A program made the position numbers and the translations under genes. Shown here piece by piece: positions 35,218-45,145 of a DNA stretch of 64,000 nucleotides (the first letter of the stretch is position 1; every line of letters begins with the position of its first letter). The notes below the pieces were generated by a model. That model worked only from the letters and a program-made list of their open reading frames with translations. It was not told the origin of the DNA and ran no database searches. Origin of the DNA: an uncultured Vampirovibrio sp. (GTDB taxonomy: Bacteria; Cyanobacteriota; Vampirovibrionia; Gastranaerophilales; Gastranaerophilaceae); contig CAJTXT010000001.1 of the NCBI GenBank assembly GCA_910583875.1, positions 558,001 to 622,000 of the forward strand. The letters run 5' to 3'.

Positions 35218-35605
35218 GTCATGCTGAACTTGTTTGACTACTTTTTCCAAAATCTTTGATTTTGAGAAAAATGTCTGGTTTTCCACAGCATCTGATAACT
35301 TTCTAATTAGTCATTTAATGAATATATTACAAACTGGTAAGATGCTGAAACAAGTTCAGCATGACAATGTTAGTCAAAGAAAATTATTAAATTTAAGTGT
35401 CATTCCGAATTTATTTCGGAACCTTACCATTTGTAAATCCCTGCAAGAAATCAGATATTTTTCACAAAATCAAAGATTTTAGAACAAATGACAAAACAAG
35501 TCCAGCATGACAATATAACTAGTCTGTCACCCTGAACTTGTTTGACTACTTTTTCCAAAATCTTTGATTTTGAGAAAAATGTCTGGTTTCCCACAGGGTC
35601 TTAGA
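35218..35605. repeat. Cluster of palindromic repeats with all three arm types
   Basis: The 480-base gap holds, in order: an ATGCTGAA pair with the 50-base insert in its left unit (35218-35366), a decayed ATTCCGAA unit with damaged partner (35398-35513), and an ACCCTGAA unit with the insert (35526-35605). The inner CAAAATC/GATTTTG hairpin of the insert recurs in inverse orientation at about 35460-35480 and 35632. No gene is supported here; a reading frame at 35234-35482 is made of the repeats. Confidence 0.88.
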
Positions 35606-35678
35606 TTTATGAATTATAACTTTTTTCAAAATCAAAGATTTCAGTAAAATAAGTAAAATAAGTTCCCTAAATTAATAT

Positions 35679-36440
35679 TTATACTTTATTATTCACACCA
35701 TAGCCAAATAAAGCAAAATCATATTTAACAGGGTCTTCGCTATCAAACTCTTTTAATCTATTTGTAAGTTCAATAACACTTTCATACCCGTTATCATTAC
35801 GATTCAAAAGTCCTAATTTCCTGCTGATTTTTGCTACATGAGTATCCAATGGAATTAACAATTCAGATTTTGGAATAAAATTCCAAATACCAATATCAAC
35901 TGCGCTTTTACGCACATACCAGCGCATTAACATATTTAATCTTTTTAAAGCACTCTTTTTTGCCGGGTTTGGAAGTAAATGATAAAAACCTTTTGTTATC
36001 TTTTCTTCATTTACATTTGAATAAAAATAATCTACAACACCTTGAAACATATTCCATATTTCATTTTTTTGTTTATATGAATATTCAAAAAGGCTTTCAA
36101 GTGTTTCATTTTCACAATAGAGTTTGTTTAAGATTTTAACTATTTGAACAAAATCACAATCTTTTGAAAATCGGTAATCACATTCATAAAGATTATTCTC
36201 TTTTTCATTAAAGGACTTGATATAGTCTAAAGGTTTGTTTTCCATTAAATCAAATATATGATTAACTTTTTTAATAAATACCTCACGTTTACCGTAAGCA
36301 AACATAGAAGAAATAAAACCCGCTATCTCAACATCTTGTTTATTATTAAATTTATGCAGAAACATTACAGGGTCATCTTTTATAAATTCCGCTGTTTCAT
36401 ACTGTTCAATATATTTATCTAATTGAGTTTTCAACATCAT
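35679..36440 (-). CDS. TIGR02757/DUF2400 family protein
   Basis: A 253-residue protein of unknown function. The family blocks are visible: FISSMFAYGKREVFIKKVNHIFDLM near the N-terminus and, in the C-terminal part, RWYVRKSAVDIGIWNFIPKSELLIPLDTH followed by KISRKLGLL. The helical pattern and LIPLDTHVAKI segment recall helix-hairpin-helix DNA glycosylases, so a nucleic-acid role is possible but not shown. The start overlaps the stop of tadA by four bases, so it is coupled to it. Confidence 0.82.
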   Translation of the reverse strand: MMLKTQLDKYIEQYETAEFIKDDPVMFLHKFNNKQDVEIAGFISSMFAYGKREVFIKKVNHIFDLMENKPLDYIKSFNEKENNLYECDYRFSKDCDFVQIVKILNKLYCENETLESLFEYSYKQKNEIWNMFQGVVDYFYSNVNEEKITKGFYHLLPNPAKKSALKRLNMLMRWYVRKSAVDIGIWNFIPKSELLIPLDTHVAKISRKLGLLNRNDNGYESVIELTNRLKEFDSEDPVKYDFALFGYGVNNKV

Positions 36441-36868
36441 CTCATTCCTTCAAAATAATCTTTTAATATTTTAGTGCATTCTTCTTCCATTATACCGCCT
36501 TTAACTTCCGCATTATAGCCCATTGTTTTACACATATCGGATTTTGAGCCAAAAGCTCCGTTTAATAAATCATAAGCACCAAAATATACTTTAGAAATTC
36601 TTGATTGCAGAATAGCACTTGCACACATCGGGCATGGTTCAAGCGTTACATAAATTTCACAATCATTTAAACGCCAATTTTTTAGCTTTTTATTTGCTTT
36701 TTGTATTGCAACAATTTCAGCATGTAAAATTACATTTTGTTTTTTCTCACGCTCATTTACCGCAGAAGCAATAACTTTTCCTTCTTTAACAATAACAGCA
36801 CCTATAGGAATATCTTTCCCGGATTTTTTAGCTGTATTTATTGCTTTTTTCATAAATTCAAGATTCAT
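36437..36868 (-). CDS. tadA: tRNA-adenosine(34) deaminase
   Basis: A 143-residue zinc deaminase that makes inosine at the wobble position of tRNA-Arg(ACG). HAEIVAIQKA carries the zinc His and catalytic Glu, and LEPCPMCASAILQSRI the two zinc Cys. The C-terminal VKGGIMEEECTKILKDYF is typical of TadA rather than cytosine or guanine deaminases. It overlaps the histidine kinase gene upstream by 11 bases and the DUF2400 gene downstream, so it sits within a four-gene run started by the response regulator. Confidence 0.95.
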   Translation of the reverse strand: MNLEFMKKAINTAKKSGKDIPIGAVIVKEGKVIASAVNEREKKQNVILHAEIVAIQKANKKLKNWRLNDCEIYVTLEPCPMCASAILQSRISKVYFGAYDLLNGAFGSKSDMCKTMGYNAEVKGGIMEEECTKILKDYFEGMR

Positions 36869-38552
36869 AGTCTTCTTCTTTACATATAGGAATTGTAACC
36901 TTAGCTGTAAAAATATTTTCTTTTGTTGATTCTAATGAAACTTTGCCATTCATAGCTTCGACCAATCCTTTAACGATATAAAGTCCAAGCCCTGTACCTC
37001 TGGTTGTTCTTGTTGTTGTATCATCTATTCTTATAAACTTATCAAACAGAGTATTCAATACCTTTTTTTCTATATAATCAGATTGATTTATTACTTTAAT
37101 TATTACTTTATCTTCTAATATTTCAGCATCAAGAGTAATAGGTGTATTTTCATAAGCATATTTATTTGCATTACCTATTAAATTAATCATTATTTGTTCA
37201 AGCCTATCTTTATCAGCATATACAAAAGGAAATTCATTAGTAATATTATTTATGATTTCTCTTGATTCAATATTTTTAACGGAATATACAGAAGCTTCTA
37301 CAACATTTAAAAGATTAACAGGCTCAATATTAATGTTAAGTCTTGCACCTTCAATATCAGGAATTACAAGTAAATCTTCAATCATACGGGATAATCTTTC
37401 AGATTGCTGTTTAATTACCAATAAAGATTTATGTTTTGTTTCTTCATCAATTTCAATATCTGTTCTTAAAAGACGAGAAGTATAACCTCTAATACTTGTT
37501 AAAGGCGTTCTCAATTCATGGCTGACTGTATCGACTAAATTAGAACGAAAAGCATCTAACTGTTTAAGCTCTTTATTTTTCTGTTTAAGTTTTTTGTATG
37601 AAGCATTTATTTCATTAATCATACTGTTAAATTCCTCTGCTAAGAATAATACTTCACGAGGAGTAAAGATATTTGTTAAAGGGGTTATAGGTTTTTTATA
37701 GTTACCGCGTGAAACAGCAATAATTCCTTTAAATAACTGACGGATATTAAAATATAGATAATAACTGTAAAAAAGTGTTAAAAGTAAAGTAACCGCCGCC
37801 GCAACTAAAAATGTAATAAGTATTTTTATTCGTGCTTTGTTAATAGTAGCTTCTGTAAGCTCCTTAGATGTATTTACGATAATTATCATATTTACATCGT
37901 CCATTTTTAAATAAACTCTCGGCTGATTTTTTATTTCCTCAAACCTTGTAGCTATATTATTTACAAGGTTAACAGGAAGCTGTTTAATATTTCTTTTAAA
38001 ATCTTGTTCATCATAATTATGAGAGAATATTAATTTACCTGTTTTATCTACAACATAGACCCTGCGGTTTTGTTCTTCACCAATATTATTGAAAATATTG
38101 TCTTTTATAATTTTGGTATTAACTTCTGCTTTAAGATATTTATCATCATGAATTTTATCAGTTAACCAAAGTTGTTCAGTGTCTGAATTAAATATAACTC
38201 TATCGTCTTTATTAAAATCAGTTTGTTCAGATGGTCTTATAATTTCAAAATCTTTAAAAACATTTGAATTTATTGATAAATCTTTTAAATATAAATTCTG
38301 TTGATATTCAGAAGGAATATGATTTAGTGAAATAATAATTTCATTAAGTCTGTGCTGGTCTTCTTTTACTATTGAAAAAATATTATTTTCAATAATACGA
38401 GCAAGTGTTTGAGCAGAATAACCAAGCTCCTGCCTAATTGAATGCTGGCTTATGTTATTAATAACACACCAAGCAATAATAGAAGGAACCAGAACACCAA
38501 TAAGTGAAATTATAATTATTTGTTCAACAATTTTTAAACGTTTTAATTTCAT
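36858..38552 (-). CDS. Membrane sensor histidine kinase
   Basis: A 564-residue sensor. Two membrane helices (about residues 11-32 and 245-270) frame a 210-residue extracytoplasmic domain that looks like a double Cache sensor. A HAMP linker, a long coiled coil, the phosphoacceptor VSHELRTPLTSIRGY (H-box), the N-box NLIGNANKYAYENTP and G-boxes GTGLGLYIVKGL follow. It lies 11 bases after the OmpR-type regulator, its evident partner. The ligand is unknown. Homology to cyanobacterial NblS/RpaB pairs is possible but not demonstrated. Confidence 0.93.
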   Translation of the reverse strand: MKLKRLKIVEQIIIISLIGVLVPSIIAWCVINNISQHSIRQELGYSAQTLARIIENNIFSIVKEDQHRLNEIIISLNHIPSEYQQNLYLKDLSINSNVFKDFEIIRPSEQTDFNKDDRVIFNSDTEQLWLTDKIHDDKYLKAEVNTKIIKDNIFNNIGEEQNRRVYVVDKTGKLIFSHNYDEQDFKRNIKQLPVNLVNNIATRFEEIKNQPRVYLKMDDVNMIIIVNTSKELTEATINKARIKILITFLVAAAVTLLLTLFYSYYLYFNIRQLFKGIIAVSRGNYKKPITPLTNIFTPREVLFLAEEFNSMINEINASYKKLKQKNKELKQLDAFRSNLVDTVSHELRTPLTSIRGYTSRLLRTDIEIDEETKHKSLLVIKQQSERLSRMIEDLLVIPDIEGARLNINIEPVNLLNVVEASVYSVKNIESREIINNITNEFPFVYADKDRLEQIMINLIGNANKYAYENTPITLDAEILEDKVIIKVINQSDYIEKKVLNTLFDKFIRIDDTTTRTTRGTGLGLYIVKGLVEAMNGKVSLESTKENIFTAKVTIPICKEEDYES

Positions 38553-38563
38553 AATTTACCCTT

Positions 38564-39274
38564 TTAGTCAGTTTCTTCGCCAAAAGGAGTAAGCTTATAT
38601 CCAACATTCGTAACTGTCTGCAAATATTCCGGTATTTTAGGATTTTGTTCTATTTTCTGTCTTAATCCGCCTACATGCACTCTAAGCATTCTTACGTCAT
38701 CATCTGAATTATAGCCCCAAACTTCATTTAAAAGAACAGCAAGAGTAACAGCATTATTAAAATGCTGCATTAAGCAAAATAAAATTTCAAACTCGGTAGG
38801 AGTAAGCTTAATTCTTTTTCCTTTAACTTCTGTTTCAAGAGAATCTGGAAAGATTTCAATATCACCTATTTTTAAAATTTCTTGTTTTATTGAATTAGAT
38901 TTAGAAGAAGGGCTTCTTCTTACAAGTGCGCGGACTCTTAAAAGCACTTCTTGAATATCAAAAGGTTTAACAATATAATCATCAGCACCAGAATCAAACC
39001 CTTGAGTTTTATCTGTTATTGTACCTTTTGCAGTAAGCATTAAAATGGGAATTTCAGGTTTAGAAGAACGTATATTTTTGCAAACATCAAATCCGTTCAT
39101 TTTAGGCATCATAACATCAAGAAGAATTAAATCATAATTACCTTTTAACGCCTTTTGCAAAGCTTCTTCACCATCTTTAGCACTATCCACCTCATAACCG
39201 CTGTGAGAAAGGTCAAATTCTAAAAGTTCTCTAATTTCATTATCATCATCTGCAATTAAAAGTCTTTGTGCCAT
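38564..39274 (-). CDS. OmpR-family response regulator
   Basis: A 236-residue regulator. The receiver domain has the acidic pair DDD near residue 10, the phosphorylated Asp in LILLDVMMPKMNGFD, Thr in MLTAKG and Lys in DDYIVKPF. The C-terminal winged helix has LTPTEFEILFCLMQHFNNAV, EVWGYNSDDDVRMLRVHVGGLRQKIE and the wing VTNVGYKL. It is the first gene of the response regulator-kinase-tadA-DUF2400 run, so it probably autoregulates that operon. Confidence 0.94.
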   Translation of the reverse strand: MAQRLLIADDDNEIRELLEFDLSHSGYEVDSAKDGEEALQKALKGNYDLILLDVMMPKMNGFDVCKNIRSSKPEIPILMLTAKGTITDKTQGFDSGADDYIVKPFDIQEVLLRVRALVRRSPSSKSNSIKQEILKIGDIEIFPDSLETEVKGKRIKLTPTEFEILFCLMQHFNNAVTLAVLLNEVWGYNSDDDVRMLRVHVGGLRQKIEQNPKIPEYLQTVTNVGYKLTPFGEETD

Positions 39275-39322
39275 TATAAAACCCTCATCATAATAAACTT
39301 ATTATTACATATAAATTAAGGA

Positions 39323-40546
39323 TTATACAAGTTTTTCAACAATACCTTTAAGCGCAATTTTTACATGAGCATAATTCAATCCGCCCTGCATATAAACAGC
39401 ATAAGGAGGTCTAACAGGCCCGTCTGCAGAAAGTTCAATTGTAGAACCCTCAATAAAAGAACCGCCAGCCATAATTAATTTATCATCATACCCCGGTACT
39501 CCATCGGGAACAGGTGTTAAGTATGATTCAATTGGTGAATACATTTGAAGAGTTTTACAAAATTCCAATAACGGTTCAGGCGCACCAAATTTAATTGTTT
39601 GTATTAAATCTGTTCTTATTTCATGCGGTTTTGGAGTAGAAATAAAGCCCATATCTTCAAAAACCTGTGAAGCTAAAATAGCACCCTTAACAGCTTCTGA
39701 GACAATAGAAGGTGCCATAAATATACCTTGAAAAATCAAACGTAATTGATTTAACATAGCTCCGCCTTCGCTGCCAATACCGGGGGCTGTTAATCTATAT
39801 GCTGCTTGATTAACGTATTCTTCTTTACCGGCAACATATCCGCCTGCTTCAACAATACCTCCGCCGGGGTTTTTAATTAGAGAACCTGCAATTAAATCAG
39901 CACCAACTTCTAATGGTTCTAACTTTTCTACAAATTCACCGTAGCAGTTGTCTACAAAGCAAATACATTTTGGATTTTTTTCTTTTACAATTTCAATAAT
40001 CTTTTTTATAGTTTCAATATTTAAAGATTTTCTTAAGGAATATCCTCTAGAACGCTGAATTAAAACCATATTAACAGTTTCATCAATTTTATTTCTAATT
40101 CCTTCAAAATCAACATCCATATTATCAATCAAAGGGACTTCATCATATAAAACACCATGTCCAATTAAAGAAGCTCTTTTATCACCGCGAGTTCCGATAA
40201 CTTCTTCCATTGTATCATAAGGTGCACCCGCAACTGATACGAGCTTTTCACCGTATCTTAAGTTGCCAAATAAACAGCAAGCCAAAGTATGAGTACCCGA
40301 TACAAAATGATTTCTTACAACAGCTTTTTCAGCTCTGAAAATATCAGCAAAAACGTTATCTAAAGCTTCACGCCCCATATCATCATGCCCATAACCGGAC
40401 ACACTTGCAAAATGTTCAAGCCCAATTTTATTATTATAAAAAGCCTTTAAAACTTTTTCCTGATTATATTCTTTTACTTCATCTACAAATTCAAAGTATT
40501 TTTTTACTTTTTCTTCTGCATTTTGTACTATATTATTCTTTTCCAT
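39323..40546 (-). CDS. PLP enzyme of the aluminium-resistance/methionine gamma-lyase-like family
   Basis: A 407-residue pyridoxal-phosphate enzyme. The PLP region CFVDNCYGEFVEKLEP and the probable Schiff-base Lys in LIAGSLIKNPGGGI are clear, along with GSGTH-like FVSGTHTLACCLFGNL for phosphate binding. These are hallmarks of the family annotated as aluminium resistance protein or methionine gamma-lyase family. The true substrate is not settled. It sits between the two-component operon and the divergent LCP gene. Confidence 0.88.
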   Translation of the reverse strand: MEKNNIVQNAEEKVKKYFEFVDEVKEYNQEKVLKAFYNNKIGLEHFASVSGYGHDDMGREALDNVFADIFRAEKAVVRNHFVSGTHTLACCLFGNLRYGEKLVSVAGAPYDTMEEVIGTRGDKRASLIGHGVLYDEVPLIDNMDVDFEGIRNKIDETVNMVLIQRSRGYSLRKSLNIETIKKIIEIVKEKNPKCICFVDNCYGEFVEKLEPLEVGADLIAGSLIKNPGGGIVEAGGYVAGKEEYVNQAAYRLTAPGIGSEGGAMLNQLRLIFQGIFMAPSIVSEAVKGAILASQVFEDMGFISTPKPHEIRTDLIQTIKFGAPEPLLEFCKTLQMYSPIESYLTPVPDGVPGYDDKLIMAGGSFIEGSTIELSADGPVRPPYAVYMQGGLNYAHVKIALKGIVEKLV

Positions 40547-40672
40547 ATCAAAATGAAAACATAAATAGTTATTATATTCAACAGTTAGAAAATATTTAAT
40601 CTCCTATTAGTGTATGTACTAATTTTATATTTTTTGAAGTAAAATAATATAAGCATTTATAGGAATATATTT

Positions 40673-42004
40673 ATGGACGAATTAAAAGATAAAGAAGAAC
40701 AATATAACACTTTTTTGAAATATAAAGAACCTTCCGAAAAGGAAGAAAATAAACTAATTACAGCATTAAGACTTATTTTTGTAACCTTCTGTGTTGTAGC
40801 AATAACAACACTTACAATGTTCATTATAACTAACTATAATGATATTTCTGCAATAATTCAAAGGCTGACAGATAAAAGTTTTGGAGGTATAAACCAAAGT
40901 CATAAAGCAGATTTAACTCCCTCTAAATTTAATTTTAAAATGTTGAGCAGATATCAAAACATATTGTTGTTAGGTGTTGACTCAAATGGTCCAAATACAT
41001 TGCCCTTCTCAGGTGTTCGTTCTGATACAATTATTGTTTTAAATATTGACTTACACGGGAAAAGTGTAAATGCTATTTCTATTCCGCGTGACAGCAAAGT
41101 ATATATTGCAGAAGGTCACGGAGTACAGAAAATTAATGCAGCATACGCAATTGGCGGTATAGATTTAACTAAAAAAACAATTGAAGAAACTTTAGGCATT
41201 AAAATTCATAACTATGTTGTTATTAATGCCGAAGGTGTAAGAAAACTTATTGATACAATAGGTGGTGTTCCTATATATATCGACCAAAGTATGCATTATC
41301 ACGATTACAGCGCAAAATTACATATTGATTTTGATAAAGGTAATTATGTTTTAAATGGTGCTCAAGCAGAAGAATATTTAAGATTTAGAAAAGATTATCT
41401 TGGTGACATAGGAAGAGTTCATCGTCAGCAAAAATTTATTAAAGCAATACTTGAACAAATCAAAACACCGGAAGCTCTAAGAAAAATTCCGGAAGCTTTA
41501 AAAATTGCTAACTTATATACAAGAACCGATCTTAACCTATATCAAATGTCACAATATGCAGCAGTTGCTCATGATATTGATTTAAATAAAGTTGAATTTG
41601 TTATGCTGCCTGGAGCGCCAAATAAAAAAGGTATAATCAGTTATTGGATTTTAGATCCGGAAAAAACTCAGCAGGTTATTAACAGATTAATATACAGACA
41701 AAAAGCAGAATTATCTCAAAATGAAATAACTATCGGTTTAATGTTTCCAAGACAAAAAGAAATAGAAGCATTAGCAATAAGAGAACAACTTAAAACAGCA
41801 GGATATGATGTTAATTGTACAGGAAGATCAAACCAAATTGAAGAATCTCAAATTATTGGTTACAACACTCAAATTTCAAGTGATATGATAAAGGCAATAC
41901 AAAAGAAAATTCCGGAACTTTCACATTTATCATATCATCATAACCCGGTTAGAAGTTATTGCAGTTCAAGTGATATAGTTATTACAATAAAAAATGAAGA
42001 ATAA
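40673..42004 (+). CDS. LytR-CpsA-Psr family glycopolymer transferase
   Basis: A 443-residue envelope enzyme: a cytoplasmic tail, one membrane helix (about residues 37-58), then the LCP domain (LLLGVDSNG, GVRSDTIIVLNIDL, AISIPRDSKVYI, KINAAYAIGG, YLRFRKDYLGDIGRVHRQQKFI) with the catalytic Asp/Arg set. A C-terminal LytR_C domain follows (ITIGLMFPRQKEIEALAIREQL). LCP proteins attach undecaprenyl-linked glycopolymers to peptidoglycan or protein. Together with csaB at 15 kb it suggests anchored surface polysaccharide. The next gene, hisG, follows after 13 bases. Confidence 0.92.
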   Translation: MDELKDKEEQYNTFLKYKEPSEKEENKLITALRLIFVTFCVVAITTLTMFIITNYNDISAIIQRLTDKSFGGINQSHKADLTPSKFNFKMLSRYQNILLLGVDSNGPNTLPFSGVRSDTIIVLNIDLHGKSVNAISIPRDSKVYIAEGHGVQKINAAYAIGGIDLTKKTIEETLGIKIHNYVVINAEGVRKLIDTIGGVPIYIDQSMHYHDYSAKLHIDFDKGNYVLNGAQAEEYLRFRKDYLGDIGRVHRQQKFIKAILEQIKTPEALRKIPEALKIANLYTRTDLNLYQMSQYAAVAHDIDLNKVEFVMLPGAPNKKGIISYWILDPEKTQQVINRLIYRQKAELSQNEITIGLMFPRQKEIEALAIREQLKTAGYDVNCTGRSNQIEESQIIGYNTQISSDMIKAIQKKIPELSHLSYHHNPVRSYCSSSDIVITIKNEE

Positions 42005-42017
42005 AGGAATATAAATA

Positions 42018-42884
42018 ATGGAAATGTTAAAAATAGCTATCCCAAATAAAGGAAGATTATCAGAAAAAATATATGATTTACTAAATTGTGCAGGACTTGT
42101 TTTCCCTTCAAAAGATGAAAGAACATTGCAAGTTACAACAAAAGATAAAAAATATTCAATTATCTTTTTAAGAACTCAAGATATACCAATGATTGTTGAA
42201 AATGGCATTGCAGATATTGGTTTTACAGGTTTTGATATCTTAACAGAATTAAAATCCGATGTTGATAAAATTATGGATTTAGATTTTGGATACTGCGAAA
42301 TGGTTGTTGCTGTTAAAGATGAAGATAGTTACAAAACTGCTTCCGATTTACCTCAAAACCTAAAAATAGCAACTTCCTTCCCTAATATTGCAAGAGAATA
42401 TTTTGAAAAACTAGGTAAAAATCCTAAAATCATTGAAGTCTCAGGAGCTACAGAAATTACTCCTCGCTTAGGTTTATCTGATGTTGTTGTTGATATTACT
42501 TCATCAGGTTCTACTTTAAAATCTAATAAATTAAGAATTATTGATAAAATTTTAGAATCAACAGCTATTGTTATTGCTAATAAAAATTTAAGCGAAGATA
42601 AAAAAGAAAAAACAGAAATCGTATTAAGAGCTTTAAAATCTGTAATTGATGCAAGAGAAAAGAAATATCTAATGGCACATGTTCCTAAAAAATCACTTGA
42701 TGCTATAAGAGAATTCTTACCGGGGTTATCATCACCTACAATAATGACACTTGCAGGCGATGATGAGCACGTTGTAATGCACGTTGTAGTTGATGCAGAT
42801 AAAGTTTTTGACAGCATTGACCACCTTAAGAAACTTGGCGGTCAAGGTATTTTAATTATGACAGTAGACCAAATGGTACGATAA
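42018..42884 (+). CDS. hisG: ATP phosphoribosyltransferase, long form
   Basis: A 288-residue enzyme catalysing the first step of histidine synthesis. KIAIPNKGRLSEKIYDLL, ENGIADIGFTGFDIL, ATSFPNIAREYF, EVSGATEITPRLGLSDVVVDITSSGSTL (PRPP loop) are diagnostic. The C-terminal ACT-like regulatory domain (residues about 215-288, PTIMTLAGDDEHVVMHVVV) makes this the long, HisZ-independent form, which is feedback-inhibited by histidine. No other his gene is close. It lies between LCP and mazG in one run. Confidence 0.96.
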   Translation: MEMLKIAIPNKGRLSEKIYDLLNCAGLVFPSKDERTLQVTTKDKKYSIIFLRTQDIPMIVENGIADIGFTGFDILTELKSDVDKIMDLDFGYCEMVVAVKDEDSYKTASDLPQNLKIATSFPNIAREYFEKLGKNPKIIEVSGATEITPRLGLSDVVVDITSSGSTLKSNKLRIIDKILESTAIVIANKNLSEDKKEKTEIVLRALKSVIDAREKKYLMAHVPKKSLDAIREFLPGLSSPTIMTLAGDDEHVVMHVVVDADKVFDSIDHLKKLGGQGILIMTVDQMVR

Positions 42885-42886
42885 TT

Positions 42887-43648
42887 ATGGACTATCCAAA
42901 TATAGAACGTTTAATAGAAATAATAGAAATACTAAGAAGCGAAAATGGCTGTGAATGGGATAGAGAACAAACTCACCAATCCTTAAGAAGAAATATGATT
43001 GAAGAAGCCTATGAAGCAGTTGATGCTATTGATGATAATGATTTTAAACACATGCAAGAAGAACTTGGCGATGTTCTACTGCAAGTTGTACTTCATTCAC
43101 AAATAGCAAAAGAAGAACATGCTTTCAACATTGAAGATGTTGCAAAAGGAATATCAGATAAACTTATTCACCGCCATCCGCATGTTTTTGGAGATGTAAA
43201 AGTTTCTTCTACAGATGAAATTCTTGATAACTGGGAAAAACTCAAAAAAGAAGAAAAACCGCACAGAACATCAATAATGGACGGTATTTCAAAAAGCCAG
43301 GCAGCATTAATGAGCGCACAAAAAATCAGTAAAAAAGCCGTTAAAGTCGGTTTTGAATGGCCTGACGAAAATTCTTTATATGATTGTGTTATTTCTGAAA
43401 TAAAAGAATTTAAAGAAGCAAAAACTCAAGAAGAAAAAGAAGAAGAACTCGGAGACATTTTATTTGCGGTTGTAAATCTTGCAAGATGGAATAAAATTGA
43501 CGCTGAACAAGCATTATTAAAAACTAATAAAAAATTCATAACCCGTTTTCAAGCAATGGAAAAAGCAGCGAATAAAGAGCTTGAACATCTTACTCTTGAA
43601 GAATGGGATGCTCTTTGGAAAACAGCTAAACAAGCCGTAAAGAATTAG
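42887..43648 (+). CDS. mazG: Nucleoside triphosphate pyrophosphohydrolase MazG
   Basis: A 253-residue house-cleaning enzyme that hydrolyses non-canonical NTPs to NMPs. The catalytic EExxE region is EEAYEAVDAIDDND followed by EELGDVLLQVVLHSQIA, with the preceding CEWDREQTHQSLRR. A second, shorter MazG-like repeat lies at about residues 165-225 (EEKEEELGDILFAVVNLAR). It follows hisG after two bases. Confidence 0.95.
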   Translation: MDYPNIERLIEIIEILRSENGCEWDREQTHQSLRRNMIEEAYEAVDAIDDNDFKHMQEELGDVLLQVVLHSQIAKEEHAFNIEDVAKGISDKLIHRHPHVFGDVKVSSTDEILDNWEKLKKEEKPHRTSIMDGISKSQAALMSAQKISKKAVKVGFEWPDENSLYDCVISEIKEFKEAKTQEEKEEELGDILFAVVNLARWNKIDAEQALLKTNKKFITRFQAMEKAANKELEHLTLEEWDALWKTAKQAVKN

Positions 43649-43686
43649 GAAATTATGTATAACTTTATATAAAATAGTTAAAAGCT

Positions 43687-43787
43687 GTCATGCTGAACTT
43701 GTTTCAGCATCTTACCAGTTTAGAATATTTTCATTTTAATGATTAAATATCAAAATCTAAGATGCTGAAACAAGTTCAGCATGACAA
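43687..43787. repeat. Inverted pair of ATGCTGAA-type palindromes
   Basis: Two compact units (43687-43718 and 43758-43786) in opposite orientation in the convergent gap after mazG. No other feature is seen in the gap. Confidence 0.9.
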
Positions 43788-43895
43788 GAAGATAATATCA
43801 CCAGTTTCTGAAAAAGCAATTAAATAATTTCAATGATATTATGACTATATCTGAACGAGATTTAATATAAAAGAAGATATAAATTCAAAATTTAT

Positions 43896-44792
43896 TTATA
43901 AATTCGAAAAATCTTGCAAATAATTTTCTATATTAATATCTAATGATGTGATTTTATTAATTGCATCATTATTTTTTTGAATTTCATAGGAGTTATCAGA
44001 AGAAATAATTATAACATTTGTAATATCAATAACTCTTTCATCTATATTAAAGAAAGCTTTATAATAAACTTTATCAGAATAATTTCCTTTAAATACAAGA
44101 TTATTTTTAAAATTTTCTTTATAAACAGGAAAGTATTCTTTAAAAAAGATATTCTTTTTATTCGTAAAATCTGGACTTGCGCACATATTAGAAACAAAAA
44201 TTCCGTCTTTTTTTAAAGATTTTTTTACAGATTTAAAATATTCATCACTTAAAAATCTTGAATCAATACCGTCATTATTGGCAACATCAACAACAATTAA
44301 ATCGTATTTCTTTTTATTGTTTCTTAAATATGTAATACCGTCTTGCAAAATAAAATTAAAATTCTTAGGATGTTTAAAATTAAAAAACTTTTCTGCAATG
44401 TCAACAATATTTTCTTCTAAATCAACAACATCAAACGATTTTAAATCTTCAAATAAAACTTCAAAATCATTAACAATTTTACCAGAGCCCAAGCCTATCA
44501 AAAGAATATTTTCTATTTTTTTATTCATTAAATACGGAATTAAAAAATAGTTTATATAAGGCAAATTACCCTTGTAAAATTCTGTATTAATAAACCCTGC
44601 CTGATAAGTATCTGCATAATGAAGAAATCTTCCAACCTCATTTTCAACAACTTTTATATTATGAAAATCAGACTCAATTTCATATAAAGTTTTATCATTA
44701 AAAGTTTTATTGTTAATAATTTCCAAAAGCTCTGCTTTTGGTTCTTTTATAGCTAATTCTTCGGGTATTAAAACAAAATCTTCATTTTCCAT
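43896..44792 (-). CDS. Spermidine synthase-like protein
   Basis: A 298-residue protein of the polyamine synthase fold. The nucleotide-binding loop NILLIGLGSGKIVNDF, the acidic motif FDVVDLEENIV and DLIVVDVANNDGIDSRFLSDEYFKSVKKSLKKDGIFV match SpeE. The gate-like YQAGFINTEF replaces the usual substrate segment, and the catalytic D-x-x-D motif is altered (DVANND), so it may use another substrate or be a methyltransferase-like relative. A single gene divergent from lysS with a repeat pair between. No speD or speA is nearby. Confidence 0.75.
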   Translation of the reverse strand: MENEDFVLIPEELAIKEPKAELLEIINNKTFNDKTLYEIESDFHNIKVVENEVGRFLHYADTYQAGFINTEFYKGNLPYINYFLIPYLMNKKIENILLIGLGSGKIVNDFEVLFEDLKSFDVVDLEENIVDIAEKFFNFKHPKNFNFILQDGITYLRNNKKKYDLIVVDVANNDGIDSRFLSDEYFKSVKKSLKKDGIFVSNMCASPDFTNKKNIFFKEYFPVYKENFKNNLVFKGNYSDKVYYKAFFNIDERVIDITNVIIISSDNSYEIQKNNDAINKITSLDINIENYLQDFSNL

Positions 44793-44856
44793 ATTTTGAT
44801 TATTACATAAACGAGTAAAAGAAAAAATTTAAATTTATAATAAATATATTTTAAGC

Positions 44857-45012
44857 CGGTAAGACCCTGAAACAAGTTCAGGGTGACAGTATGTTCCAAA
44901 AATTACTGGTATTTATTATTTTTAAATTTAAAATTTCAAGAAATGGTTAAATATATTTTTAAAATATTAAAACCTACTTGTCACCCTGAACTTGTTTCAG
45001 GGTCTTACCGGC
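44857..45012. repeat. Inverted pair of ACCCTGAA-type palindromes, reverse order
   Basis: Units at 44857-44888 and 44980-45012 together form a long inverted repeat. The complementarity extends beyond the palindromes into the GCCGGTAAGA flanks. The order is opposite to that at 28.6 kb, and this gap is divergent, between the spermidine-synthase-like gene and lysS. Confidence 0.88.
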
Positions 45013-45145
45013 TATATAATTATCAATTAATTAAATAAAACAGTTGATTAAAATACTCCATAAATTTTTCCTATTTCTTCCTTTTTAATGACACAAAAAT
45101 ATGTTGATGATAAAATTTCTAATGGCAAACTAAGTTGGAGGCAAT

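Noticed and set aside
35234..35482. An 82-codon reading frame
   Set aside because: It is made entirely of palindromic repeat sequence (contains the MLKQVQHD-type peptide) and has no ribosome binding site.
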